This document shows, piece after piece, positions 33,901-42,047 of a stretch of 64,000 nucleotides of DNA. The translations under genes and the position numbers were made by a program. The notes beneath the pieces were generated by a model, which saw only the letters and a program-made list of their open reading frames with translations, was not told where the DNA came from and made no database searches. Position 1 is the stretch's first letter, and every line of letters begins with the position of its first letter. Source of the DNA: an uncultured Prevotellaceae bacterium (GTDB lineage: Bacteria > Bacteroidota > Bacteroidia > Bacteroidales > Muribaculaceae); NCBI GenBank assembly GCA_905207705.1, contig CAJLMA010000001.1, forward strand, positions 1 to 64,000. Reading direction: 5' to 3'.

Positions 33901-34689
33901 GATCTTGGTATAAAAGGATTCAGGCATTCTCCATCAGGTATCAAAGCTGCCATAATAAGGGAAAAAGGAGTAAACGGCGACCGAGAAATGGCTTATTCTC
34001 TATATTATGCCGGATTTGATGTAAAAGACGTGCACATGACCGACTTGATATCAGGTCGTGAAACTCTTGAAGATGTGAATATGATTGTATTCTGCGGTGG
34101 GTTCTCCAATTCTGACGTTCTTGGTTCTGCAAAAGGATGGGCGGGAGGAATCTTATGGAATGACAAAGCGCAAAAAGCTATTACCAATTTTTACAATCGT
34201 CCCGACACACTCAGCCTTGGAGTATGCAATGGATGTCAATTAATGATTGAGCTTAACCTCATTAATCCCGAACATGAATTGCGTCCAAAAATGCTACACA
34301 ATGATTCGCATAAATTTGAATCCAAGTTCCTTAGCATTACTATACCGCAAAACAATTCAGTAATGTTTGGTCCTTTGTCAGGCTCTAAGTTAGGTATATG
34401 GGTCGCTCATGGCGAAGGTAAATTCTATTTGCCTGAGAATATTGAAAAATACAATGTCGTGGCTCGATATGCCTTTGATGGATACCCTGCAAATCCAAAT
34501 GGCTCTCCAATGGCAATTGCCGGCATAGCATCGGCCGATGGCCGACATCTCGCAATGATGCCGCACTTGGAAAGAGCCATATTCCCTTGGCAATGCGGCT
34601 TCTACCCGACCGAACGTGTCGCCGATGAAGTAACACCGTGGATTTCTGCATTCATAAATGCTCGCAAATGGATTGAAAAGAATAAGTAA
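30988..34689 (+). CDS. purL: Phosphoribosylformylglycinamidine synthase (FGAM synthetase)
   Basis: The 1233-residue protein is the large, single-chain PurL type. It has an N-terminal PurS-like domain, the linker with FGFSQVNSEHCRHKIF around 155-170, two AIRS-type catalytic halves (ETHNFPTTVEPFNGAATGSGGEIRDR near 250; DVSAGGLITTLLEM near 832) and a C-terminal glutamine amidotransferase with nucleophile Cys about 1079 (GVCNGCQL) and H-x-E about 1193-1195 (MPHLERA). It converts FGAR, glutamine and ATP to FGAM, step four of purine synthesis. A terminator follows directly, so it is its own transcription unit. Confidence 0.98.
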   Translation: MIKFFKKGANTYYAVDSDHSLTTEEIKKLIWLFDEAQPSDETSIKGTFVGPRKEMITPWSTNAVEITQNMGIDGISRIEEFLLSESDEEPSYDKMLQRIYHGLDETVFTITKSPDPIVYIDNIEKYNETEGLALNPEEIKYLNDLSSKIGRPLTDSEVFGFSQVNSEHCRHKIFNGKFIIDGKEKEMSLFKLIKKTSQTNPNRLVSAYKDNVAFVEGPSIMQFAPHTQEKPDFFEITDIDTVISLKAETHNFPTTVEPFNGAATGSGGEIRDRLGGGKASLPLAGTAVYMTSYPRTETDRTWETNSIPPRQWLYQTPEDILIKASNGASDFGNKFGQPLICGSVLTFEHGSNEEEQFAYDKVIMLAGGVGFANKRDAIKGAPTPNEDVVLLGGDNYRIGMGGGAVSSVNTGQYNNAIELNAVQRANPEMQKRVSNVIRALAESQNNPIVSIHDHGAGGHLNALSELVEETGGIIHMDALPIGDPTLSAKEIIGNESQERMGMVVEKKDIDTIHKIAERERAPFYVIGETTGDHRFVFEQKDGVRPIDLAMSDMFGSSPVTVMQDVTCKHTLDNIVYDKAKLNEYLENVLQLENVACKDWLTNKVDRSITGKIARQQCVGELQLPLSDCGVVSLDFSGTKGIATSIGHAPQAALIDPAAGSVLSIAEALTNICVANLSDGLKSVSLSANWMWPCRNKGEDAALYSAVQACSDFACAIGINIPTGKDSLSMTQKYGDKKILSPGTVIISAAGEVDDVKKTVSPVMDNNAESQFLYIDFSSDSLKLGGSAFAQSLNALGSEAPTVKSTEYFVDTFNAIQSLVNNSLVIAAHDVSAGGLITTLLEMTFSNIQGGINVNVDSFNENDIIKILFSENPAIVIQINNNKVAQVNEILTKAGVKYFNIGQPCKERSITVNHSGHEYMFQIDSLRDVWYKSSYLLDRKQSNNGCAEQRFENYKKQPVEYTFPNMFTGKAADLGIKGFRHSPSGIKAAIIREKGVNGDREMAYSLYYAGFDVKDVHMTDLISGRETLEDVNMIVFCGGFSNSDVLGSAKGWAGGILWNDKAQKAITNFYNRPDTLSLGVCNGCQLMIELNLINPEHELRPKMLHNDSHKFESKFLSITIPQNNSVMFGPLSGSKLGIWVAHGEGKFYLPENIEKYNVVARYAFDGYPANPNGSPMAIAGIASADGRHLAMMPHLERAIFPWQCGFYPTERVADEVTPWISAFINARKWIEKNK

Positions 34690-34711
34690 CTGATACAAAT
34701 CAATACGAGAG

Positions 34712-34744
34712 CCGGACTCATTCATTGAAATGAGTCCGGTTTTT
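34712..34744 (+). terminator. Terminator of purL
   Basis: ccggactcat (34712-34721) pairs perfectly with atgagtccgg (34730-34739); five T residues follow. Confidence 0.9.
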
Positions 34745-34827
34745 ATTTAATCATTATTTTAATAAATAGATTTAATATTGCATAAAATAATTACATTAAA
34801 CCATCATTAATGTTGCGAAATAAATTA

Positions 34828-34835
34828 TATCTTTG
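34828..34835 (+). promoter_or_regulatory. -7 element for sppA
   Basis: TATCTTTG matches the phylum's -7 consensus 44 bases upstream of the sppA start. A TTG 12 bases upstream is too close for a -33 element. Confidence 0.45.
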
Positions 34836-34879
34836 TAATTAATTATAAGCATTACACTTGTCATAAAATTAATAAAATC

Positions 34880-36661
34880 ATGATGAAGCAATTTTGGAGC
34901 ACAGTCCTTGGTTCTTTTGTAGGAATGTGGATAGCCTTGATGTTATTCACAATCTTTTCAATTGTTATGGGTATAGCCTTAATAGGCAGCATGTCTAACT
35001 TTAGCGGTGGCAGCACCACAAAACCAGTAATAGAAGACCAATCTGTTCTCCATATTAATTTATATGGCTCCATCGAAGAGCGAAATACAGACAAAACAAG
35101 AATAATGGCATTTCTAAACGATGAATCAATGCCAAACAGTCTCACAGACATTCTGCACTCGATAAAAGTAGCATCAACCGATGACCGCATTAAAGGAATA
35201 TATATAGAATGTAACGGTTCTTTGGCTGGTTTGACAACTTTACATGAGATAAGAAATGCTCTCTTGAAATTTAAGAAGGACTCCAATAAATTCATATATG
35301 CTTATGGCGACAATATCGCAGAAGGTGATTATTATGTGGCTTCGGTAGCCGACAGTATATTCATAAACAAGATCGGTGTTGTCGACCTGCATGGCATAGG
35401 GGGGTATAACCTGTTTTTCAAAAAATTACTTGACAAATTAGGAATAGAAATGCAGGTAATAAGAGTCGGCACATTCAAAAGCGCCGTTGAGCCTTATATA
35501 CTTACAGAAATGAGCGAAGCCAATCGACTACAAACAGAACATTATCTGAACAATATATGGGGTGAATTATGCCGTGGAATTTCAGAATCAAGAAACATCG
35601 GCATCGACAAGATTAACATGCTTGCCGATAGCATTACATGGCTTCAAAATACAGAGTACATACTCGCAAACAATCTTGCAGATGAATCATGCTACAGAAA
35701 TGAATTTGAACAAAGATTGAAAGTTGCCATATATGGAAATGAAAACAACGACAAAGAAATATGCCTTGTCGAACCCTATGAATTAGCAGCAGAGAGTGCA
35801 TCAACTGGCAACAACGACAAAATTGCCTTGATTTATGCAGTAGGTGAAATTGACGGCAGTAATGACAGCGGTATAATTTCTTCTGAGCTGTCTGAAAACA
35901 TACTTGACATTGCCGAAGATGAAGATATAAAGGGTGTAGTTTTAAGGATAAATTCTCCAGGAGGAAGTGCTTTTGGCTCAGAACAAATATGGGCAGCCCT
36001 AGAAGAAGTGAAAAAAGCAGGAAAGCCTTTTGCTGTGTCTATGGGCGATATGGCCGCATCAGGAGGATATTACATAGCCTGTGGTGCCGACAGAATCTTT
36101 GCCGAGCCAACCACATTTACCGGTTCAATAGGCGTCTTTGGAGTAATTCCATGTATTGAAACGTTTGTAGAAGATAAGATTGGGATTACACAAAGTGTAG
36201 TCAAGACAAATGCAAATACAGAGTTCCCTTTGATGTCGAAGAAAATGACTCCGATGCAAAGGGCTTCAATGCAAAGAATGGTAAATGAGACATACGAACT
36301 ATTCGTGGCTCGATGCGCTGCCGGACGACACACAACATGTGATTCCATAAAAAGAATTGCTGAGGGACGCGTATGGGATGGAATTAGCGCTAAGAAAATA
36401 GGCCTTGTCGATGAATTTGGCGACACTCAAGCTGCCATAAATTGGGTTGCCGAGCAAGCCGAAATAAATAATTATGATATAATAACCTCTCCAAACGAAA
36501 CATTTAAATTATCAAGCTACATCTTCCAATACATGGAAGCAAGAGTTGAGCATCGTCTTGAACTCGAAGCCAATCCTTTCTATAAATATCATAAAGAAAT
36601 AACTAATATATTATCAAGGGAACCTATACAATGCCTTATGGAACCCATAGAAATTCGATAA
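34880..36661 (+). CDS. sppA: Signal peptide peptidase SppA (67K type)
   Basis: The 593-residue protein is the long two-repeat SppA. It has one N-terminal membrane anchor (about 8-38), then two S49 serine protease repeats. The catalytic Lys is about residue 199 in VGTFKSAVEPY, and the nucleophile Ser about 393 in GDMAASGGYYIACGAD; ASGGYY is diagnostic. It degrades cleaved signal peptides in the inner membrane, active site facing the periplasm. The second Met codon (34883) is an equally possible start. lpxK follows 10 bases downstream. Confidence 0.95.
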   Translation: MMKQFWSTVLGSFVGMWIALMLFTIFSIVMGIALIGSMSNFSGGSTTKPVIEDQSVLHINLYGSIEERNTDKTRIMAFLNDESMPNSLTDILHSIKVASTDDRIKGIYIECNGSLAGLTTLHEIRNALLKFKKDSNKFIYAYGDNIAEGDYYVASVADSIFINKIGVVDLHGIGGYNLFFKKLLDKLGIEMQVIRVGTFKSAVEPYILTEMSEANRLQTEHYLNNIWGELCRGISESRNIGIDKINMLADSITWLQNTEYILANNLADESCYRNEFEQRLKVAIYGNENNDKEICLVEPYELAAESASTGNNDKIALIYAVGEIDGSNDSGIISSELSENILDIAEDEDIKGVVLRINSPGGSAFGSEQIWAALEEVKKAGKPFAVSMGDMAASGGYYIACGADRIFAEPTTFTGSIGVFGVIPCIETFVEDKIGITQSVVKTNANTEFPLMSKKMTPMQRASMQRMVNETYELFVARCAAGRHTTCDSIKRIAEGRVWDGISAKKIGLVDEFGDTQAAINWVAEQAEINNYDIITSPNETFKLSSYIFQYMEARVEHRLELEANPFYKYHKEITNILSREPIQCLMEPIEIR

Positions 36662-36671
36662 TCAGTATCGT

Positions 36672-37766
36672 ATGAATCGATGGCTCAAAGAAATTATTGA
36701 CATTATACTCACGCCTATATCATGGATATACGGGGCGGTTATAGTAATGCGCAATAAATTTTTTGACTGGGGTTTTTTAAAACAACATAAATTCGACATT
36801 CCTGTATTGGTTGTAGGAAACATAAATGTAGGAGGAACTGGGAAAACTCCCCATGTAGAATACATAGTCGAAAATTTATGTGCCGAGCATCATTTGGCAG
36901 TGTTGAGCAGAGGATACAAACGCAAAACAAAGGGATTTATTCTCGCAACAAAAAAAACGACAACCGACGACATAGGAGATGAACCATACCAAATCTATCG
37001 AAAGTTTGGCAACTTGATAACTGTCGCTGTGTGTGAAGACAGATGCGCAGGTATAAAAGAACTACTTGAAATAAATCCCGACATAGACCTGGTTGTACTT
37101 GACGATGCATTCCAACATCGATATGTAAAACCAAAGGCATCTGTCGTGTTGGTTGATTATAACAATCCCGTGGATTCTGATTATTTGTTGCCTCGAGGCC
37201 GTCTTAGAGAACCTCGACATGGATTATTAAGAGCTGACTATGTAATAGTCACAAAATGCCCAATCGGATTAAAACCTGTAGATATAAGTATAACAAAAAA
37301 GCGTCTTGACTTGTTTCCTTCCCAGAAGTTATATTTTTCAACACTGAAATATTTCAATCTGGTTCCAATATTTCCTGATGCAGTTGATGTTGTACCATCA
37401 TTAAAAAATTTTACGCACAATGATTCTATTCTCGTTGTAACTGGAATTGCAAACCACATTCCTTTCGTGAAATTTTTAAAGGCATTTAAAACAAATATCA
37501 AAGTTATTCATTTCAGTGATCATCATGATTACAACCGCAAAGATTTTGAATTTATTGAAAAATGGTTTAATCGATTGAAAGGAAATCAAAAATATTTGAT
37601 TGTGACAGAAAAAGATGCTGTAAAATTTAATTGTAATCCTTATTATCCTCTATCACTACAGCCCTATTCTTTCTATATGCCAATCAAAATTGGGTTTATA
37701 GACATACCGCACAATGGCGATTTTATCAACTCTCTTAAAAAATCGCTTTTTACAGCAAAGAAATAA
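36672..37766 (+). CDS. lpxK: Tetraacyldisaccharide 4'-kinase
   Basis: The 364-residue protein has the LpxK pattern: a short N-terminal membrane-associated helix (MNRWLKEIIDIILTPISWIYG), a P-loop VGNINVGGTGKTPHVE near residues 48-62, and the conserved LSRGYKRKTKGF and LDDAFQHRYVK segments. It phosphorylates the 4' position of the lipid A disaccharide at the inner membrane. It lies 10 bases after sppA and 52 bases before the nucleoside phosphorylase gene. Confidence 0.96.
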   Translation: MNRWLKEIIDIILTPISWIYGAVIVMRNKFFDWGFLKQHKFDIPVLVVGNINVGGTGKTPHVEYIVENLCAEHHLAVLSRGYKRKTKGFILATKKTTTDDIGDEPYQIYRKFGNLITVAVCEDRCAGIKELLEINPDIDLVVLDDAFQHRYVKPKASVVLVDYNNPVDSDYLLPRGRLREPRHGLLRADYVIVTKCPIGLKPVDISITKKRLDLFPSQKLYFSTLKYFNLVPIFPDAVDVVPSLKNFTHNDSILVVTGIANHIPFVKFLKAFKTNIKVIHFSDHHDYNRKDFEFIEKWFNRLKGNQKYLIVTEKDAVKFNCNPYYPLSLQPYSFYMPIKIGFIDIPHNGDFINSLKKSLFTAKK

Positions 37767-37818
37767 CGAACGTATCAATAAATAGCGATATCAAACAATT
37801 AAAACAAACATTATAATT

Positions 37819-38637
37819 ATGTTAGAATTAATAAAACAAACAGCTGATTATATTGCATCTAAAGTAAGCAATATGCCCCAAACCGCAATTATTCTCGGCA
37901 CCGGTCTCGGAGAACTTGTAAACCACATTAACATATCTACAGTACTACCCTACGAAGAAATTCCAAACTTTCCCGTATCAACTGTAGAAGGTCATAGCGG
38001 TAAACTTATATTTGGTACGCTTGGCAATAAATTAATCATGGCCATGCAAGGACGTTTCCATTTTTATGAAGGATATTCCATGCAACAGGTTACTTTCCCC
38101 ATAAGAGTCATGAAAGCCCTTGGAATAAAAACATTGTTTGTATCCAATGCATCTGGAGGCATGAATCCGAACTTTAAAATTGGAGACTTGATGATTATTA
38201 CCGACCATATAAATCTGTTTCCAGAACATCCGCTAAGAGGCAAAAATTACAATGAACTCGGCCCTCGATTCCCAGAAATGAGTGAAGCATACTCTCATAA
38301 ATTGATAAATGAAGCAAAACAAATCGCCAAAGAAAATAATATAAGAGTGGTTGAAGGTGTTTATGTCGGGACACAAGGCCCAACATTCGAAACTCCTGCC
38401 GAATATAGATATTTTCATCGTATAGGAGGAGATGCCGTGGGAATGAGCACTGTTCCTGAAGTAATTGTAGCTCGACATGGAGGCATAGAAGTTTTCGGCA
38501 TATCAGTAATTACCGATTTAGGCGTTGAAGGCATTGTCGAAAAAGTTTCTCATGAGGAAGTACAAAAAGCTGCAGCCGAAGCTGAACCAAGGATGACTTT
38601 CATAATGAAAGAATTAATTAATCGATTTGAAGAATAA
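37819..38637 (+). CDS. punA: Purine nucleoside phosphorylase (inosine/guanosine type)
   Basis: The 272-residue protein matches trimeric PNP-I: phosphate-binding GTGLGELV and VEGHSGKLIFG, the QGRFHFYEG loop, VSNASGGMNP, and the base-specificity region EVIVARHGGIEVFGISVITD. It cleaves inosine and guanosine with phosphate to give hypoxanthine or guanine and ribose 1-phosphate in purine salvage. It precedes thiL by 19 bases and may be co-transcribed with lpxK upstream. Confidence 0.94.
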   Translation: MLELIKQTADYIASKVSNMPQTAIILGTGLGELVNHINISTVLPYEEIPNFPVSTVEGHSGKLIFGTLGNKLIMAMQGRFHFYEGYSMQQVTFPIRVMKALGIKTLFVSNASGGMNPNFKIGDLMIITDHINLFPEHPLRGKNYNELGPRFPEMSEAYSHKLINEAKQIAKENNIRVVEGVYVGTQGPTFETPAEYRYFHRIGGDAVGMSTVPEVIVARHGGIEVFGISVITDLGVEGIVEKVSHEEVQKAAAEAEPRMTFIMKELINRFEE

Positions 38638-38656
38638 TCGATTCAACTTCAATAAA

Positions 38657-39694
38657 ATGAAAGAAACTGAAATAGCAGAATTAGGCGAATTCGGACTGAT
38701 AAAACTCCTTGTAAGCAACTTCAAGTCACATAATCCGTCTACTATTAAAGCAGTCGGCGATGATGCCGCCGTAATTGATTATGGTGGTAAAGAAACATTG
38801 ATCACTACCGACCTGTTACTCGAAGGCATACATTTCGACCTGACATATTGCCCTTTGAAACATTTAGGATACAAAGCAGCAGTAGTGAATTTTTCCGACA
38901 TATATGCAATGAACGGAGTGCCTAAACAAATTACTGTATCATTAGGCATTTCAAAACGTTTTACGGTCGAACATATCGAAGAACTATATGCGGGAATCCG
39001 TCTTGCATGTGAAATTTATGGTGTCGATCTCATTGGCGGCGATACATCGGCTTCAGTAACGGGCTTACTGATAAGCATAACATGTATTGGCGAAGGGGAT
39101 AAGAATCAAATCGTATATCGAAATGGAGCACGAGATACCGATTTAATATGTGTAAGTGGTGATTTAGGAGCTGCCTATATGGGGTTGCAATTGCTTGAAC
39201 GAGAAAAAATCATTTCAAAGAATGCAGGTAATAAGGACTTCTCTCCTGCATTTGAAGGCAAGGAATACATATTAGAAAGGCAACTGAAACCTGAAGCACG
39301 TAAAGATGTAATAGAGGAATTAGCACGAATAGGGGTCAAGCCAACGGCTATGATTGATATTAGCGACGGTTTGTCATCCGAACTATTACATATTTGCACA
39401 CAGAGTAATACTGGATGCATCATATATGAAGAACGCATTCCTATTGATTACCAAACAGCATGCATGGCCGAGGAATTCAACATGAATCTTGTAACGGCAG
39501 CGCTCAACGGAGGCGAAGACTACGAATTGCTTTTCACAGTGCCACTTACCGAGCATGAAAAAGTAGCTTCAATGAAGACTGCAAAAATCATTGGACGGAT
39601 CACAAAACCAGAATTAGGGTGTACAATGGAAACGCGTGATGGTAATGAATTACAATTAAAAGCCCAAGGCTGGAATGCATTTAATAATAAATGA
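38657..39694 (+). CDS. thiL: Thiamine-monophosphate kinase
   Basis: The 345-residue protein starts MKETEIAELGEFGLIKLL and has VGDDAAVIDYG, TTDLLLEGIHFDLTYCPLKHLGYKA and LIGGDTSAS, the metal- and substrate-binding motifs of ThiL, plus ALNGGEDYELLFTVP near the C-terminus. It phosphorylates thiamine monophosphate to the diphosphate cofactor. The ATG at 38657 was preferred to an upstream TTG that overlaps the previous gene. A strong terminator follows within 10 bases. Confidence 0.96.
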   Translation: MKETEIAELGEFGLIKLLVSNFKSHNPSTIKAVGDDAAVIDYGGKETLITTDLLLEGIHFDLTYCPLKHLGYKAAVVNFSDIYAMNGVPKQITVSLGISKRFTVEHIEELYAGIRLACEIYGVDLIGGDTSASVTGLLISITCIGEGDKNQIVYRNGARDTDLICVSGDLGAAYMGLQLLEREKIISKNAGNKDFSPAFEGKEYILERQLKPEARKDVIEELARIGVKPTAMIDISDGLSSELLHICTQSNTGCIIYEERIPIDYQTACMAEEFNMNLVTAALNGGEDYELLFTVPLTEHEKVASMKTAKIIGRITKPELGCTMETRDGNELQLKAQGWNAFNNK

Positions 39695-39700
39695 TTGACA

Positions 39701-39747
39701 ACAGATTCCTATTACCGTTCAAAGCCATATAGGAATCTGTTTTTTTT
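39701..39747 (+). terminator. Terminator of thiL
   Basis: acagattcctat (39701-39712) pairs with ataggaatctgt (39729-39740), a perfect 12-base stem with a 16-base loop, followed by seven or more T residues. Confidence 0.88.
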
Positions 39748-39802
39748 GTATAATATTTATTAATTACCGACATAAACACATTATTTAATTCCGAAACAAA
39801 AC

Positions 39803-39848
39803 AAAAAGCGGTGCAGGTCAATAATTCGTTTCTCCTGCACCACTTTTT
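39803..39848. terminator. Bidirectional terminator after serA
   Basis: The stem aaaaag..ggtgcagg / cctgcacc..cttttt (39803-39817 with 39834-39848, one internal mismatch) lies 19 bases beyond the serA stop. A-run and T-run on opposite sides allow termination in both directions; it serves serC-serA on the minus strand. Confidence 0.85.
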
Positions 39849-39866
39849 ATTTTATAAAAGTAATTC

Positions 39867-40784
39867 TTACTTATTTACTTGGAATTTATTCCATCCATCT
39901 TTTAAATATGCAACGACTTGCTCGGCAGCAGCTATACCGGCTTTTATATTAGCTTCAGATGTTTGCGCACCCATTTTCTTTGGTGTAAAGAAAACTCGAT
40001 CGCCAAATTTTTCCTTCATCAAGTCGGCATTATCAGGTTTTACATCGGCAATATACTTTAAATCGGCTCTTTCGGTCAAAGCTTCTACAATTCCATCTTC
40101 ATCTATCACCTCTTTACGAGCAGTATTTACCAATATACCATTCTTAGGCAACAATTCTACGATATCCTTGTTGATTGACTTTTTTGTTTCATTGTTTGCC
40201 GGGATATGCAACGACACGACATCACATTTGGAATACAATTCCTTGATGCTTTCGGCTGCTACAACGCCATCTTTTGCCATAACCTCGCCAGGAACAAAAG
40301 GATCAAATGCCATGACATTCATACCAAATCCTTTTGCGATTCGTGCCACATTTTTACCTACCTGACCATAGGCATGTATGCCTACCGTTTTCTCTTTAAG
40401 TTCAGTGCCTGATGTCCCGTTATAATAATTTCGGCACACCATAACCAACATTCCGAAGACGAGTTCAGCTACAGCATTTGAATTCTGACCGGGAGTATTC
40501 ATCACACAAATTTTCTTCGCAGTAGCCTCTGCAAGGTCTATGTTATCATAGCCAGCTCCTGCTCGTACAACTACCTTCAAATTGTGAGCGCAATCAAATA
40601 CCTCCTTGTCTATTTTATCACTGCGTACAATCAAACCTTCTACATCGGCCACTGCTTTTTTCAAGTCTTCTTTTGTACCTTTTTCAAGTAACACAAATTC
40701 ATGGCCGGCAGCTTCAATTACATCCTTTATACCCTGTACGGCAATAGGAGCAAATGGCTTTTCAGTTGCAACTAATACTTTCAT
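39867..40784 (-). CDS. serA: D-3-phosphoglycerate dehydrogenase, short form
   Basis: The 305-residue protein is a D-2-hydroxyacid dehydrogenase without a C-terminal ACT or ASB domain. The NAD-binding region reads GIHAYGQVGKN (137-144), with Ala in place of the first Gly of GxGxxG, and the catalytic Arg lies in VVVRAGAGYDNID (74). At the place of the usual catalytic His (TPHIGA) it reads TPKKMGAQT, with Lys269-Lys270, the pattern of the so-called type III-K enzymes. It oxidises 3-phosphoglycerate to start serine synthesis. serC lies 26 bases upstream in the same operon, which supports the assignment. Confidence 0.92.
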   Translation of the reverse strand: MKVLVATEKPFAPIAVQGIKDVIEAAGHEFVLLEKGTKEDLKKAVADVEGLIVRSDKIDKEVFDCAHNLKVVVRAGAGYDNIDLAEATAKKICVMNTPGQNSNAVAELVFGMLVMVCRNYYNGTSGTELKEKTVGIHAYGQVGKNVARIAKGFGMNVMAFDPFVPGEVMAKDGVVAAESIKELYSKCDVVSLHIPANNETKKSINKDIVELLPKNGILVNTARKEVIDEDGIVEALTERADLKYIADVKPDNADLMKEKFGDRVFFTPKKMGAQTSEANIKAGIAAAEQVVAYLKDGWNKFQVNK

Positions 40785-40810
40785 GATTGTAAACTTTCTT
40801 TAATTCTTAA

Positions 40811-41878
40811 TCAGTGATTATTTTCAAATTCTTTCATTGCATCAATCAGTACTTGTACACCTTCCATTGTCATAGCGTTATAAAGAGAAGCTCTGAAACC
40901 TCCGACGCTTCTATGACCCTTAATTCCGACAATTCCTTTTGTAGATGCAAAGTCATTGAATTCTTTTTCAAGTTCGGCATATTCAGGCTTCATTACAAAA
41001 CATACATTCATAATTGAACGGTCTTCAGCCTTAGCAGTACCTACAAACATCTTACTACTGTCGATTGCATCATAAAGAGCCGCAGCTTTTGCCTTATCAA
41101 GTTCTTCCAATTTCTTTACACCACCCATTTCCTTATACCACTTCATTGTTTGTAAAGCAGAATAGATTGGTAATACAGGAGGCGTGTTAAACATAGAACC
41201 TTTCGAAACATGAGTCTTGTAATCGAGCATGGTAGGAATTACGCGATTTACATGACCAAGCGCGCTCTCTTTAACGATAACGAGAGTAACACCGGCAGGT
41301 GCTAAGTTCTTTTGAGCTCCTGCATAAATAATATCATATTTCGAAACATCAACTTGACGCGAAAATATGTCACTCGACATGTCGGCAACCATAGGAACCG
41401 GAGAATCAAGATCCTTTCTTAATTCAGTACCATAGATTGTATTGTTAGTCGTGATGTGAAAATAATCAGCGTCGACAGGTATGGTATAGTCTTTAGGAAT
41501 AAAAGTATAATTCGCATCTTTTGATGATGCAACAACATCTACTTCGCCAAACAGTTTCGCTTCTTTTATTGCCTTATTGGCCCATGTGCCTGTATCAAGA
41601 TATGCAGCTTTTGTATTGAGCAAGTTATATGGAACCATGCAGAATTGCAAGCTGGCACCACCGCCCAAGAATAATACCTGATATCCGTCAGGAACATCCA
41701 ACAATTCTTTTACCATAGCCATAGCCTCTTCTATGACTGCTGTAAATTCCTTGCTTCGGTGTGAAATTTCCAAAATGGACAGCCCTGTTCCGGCAAAATT
41801 CTTTATTGCCTCAGCCGTATTATTTATTGTATACTCACTGAGTATTGAAGGACCTGCATAAAAATTATATTTCTTCAT
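40811..41878 (-). CDS. serC: Phosphoserine aminotransferase
   Basis: The 355-residue PLP enzyme begins KKYNFYAGPSILSEYTI and has the PLP-lysine region IIYAGAQKNLAPAGVTLVIV near residue 195, and the closing HRSVGGFRASLYNAMT, all SerC signatures. It converts 3-phosphohydroxypyruvate and glutamate to phosphoserine. It is the first gene of serC-serA, with a good promoter at 41908-41938. Confidence 0.97.
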   Translation of the reverse strand: MKKYNFYAGPSILSEYTINNTAEAIKNFAGTGLSILEISHRSKEFTAVIEEAMAMVKELLDVPDGYQVLFLGGGASLQFCMVPYNLLNTKAAYLDTGTWANKAIKEAKLFGEVDVVASSKDANYTFIPKDYTIPVDADYFHITTNNTIYGTELRKDLDSPVPMVADMSSDIFSRQVDVSKYDIIYAGAQKNLAPAGVTLVIVKESALGHVNRVIPTMLDYKTHVSKGSMFNTPPVLPIYSALQTMKWYKEMGGVKKLEELDKAKAAALYDAIDSSKMFVGTAKAEDRSIMNVCFVMKPEYAELEKEFNDFASTKGIVGIKGHRSVGGFRASLYNAMTMEGVQVLIDAMKEFENNH

Positions 41879-41907
41879 AATGACATAATTATTTATTATC
41901 TAATATG

Positions 41908-41938
41908 CAAATTTAATATTTTCAAATTGTATTATCAA
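41908..41938 (-). promoter_or_regulatory. Promoter of serC-serA
   Basis: On the minus strand TTG (41936-41938), a 20-base spacer and TAAATTTG (41908-41915) make a full Bacteroidetes-type promoter 30 bases upstream of serC. Confidence 0.7.
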
Positions 41939-42047
41939 CTAAAGTATACCAAAATAAATCTTATAAAAATGCAAGCAACGGCATAATATCAGATTTTAAT
42001 TCATATATGATATTATACCGTTACAGTATGTGTTTGTCAATTGAGAC

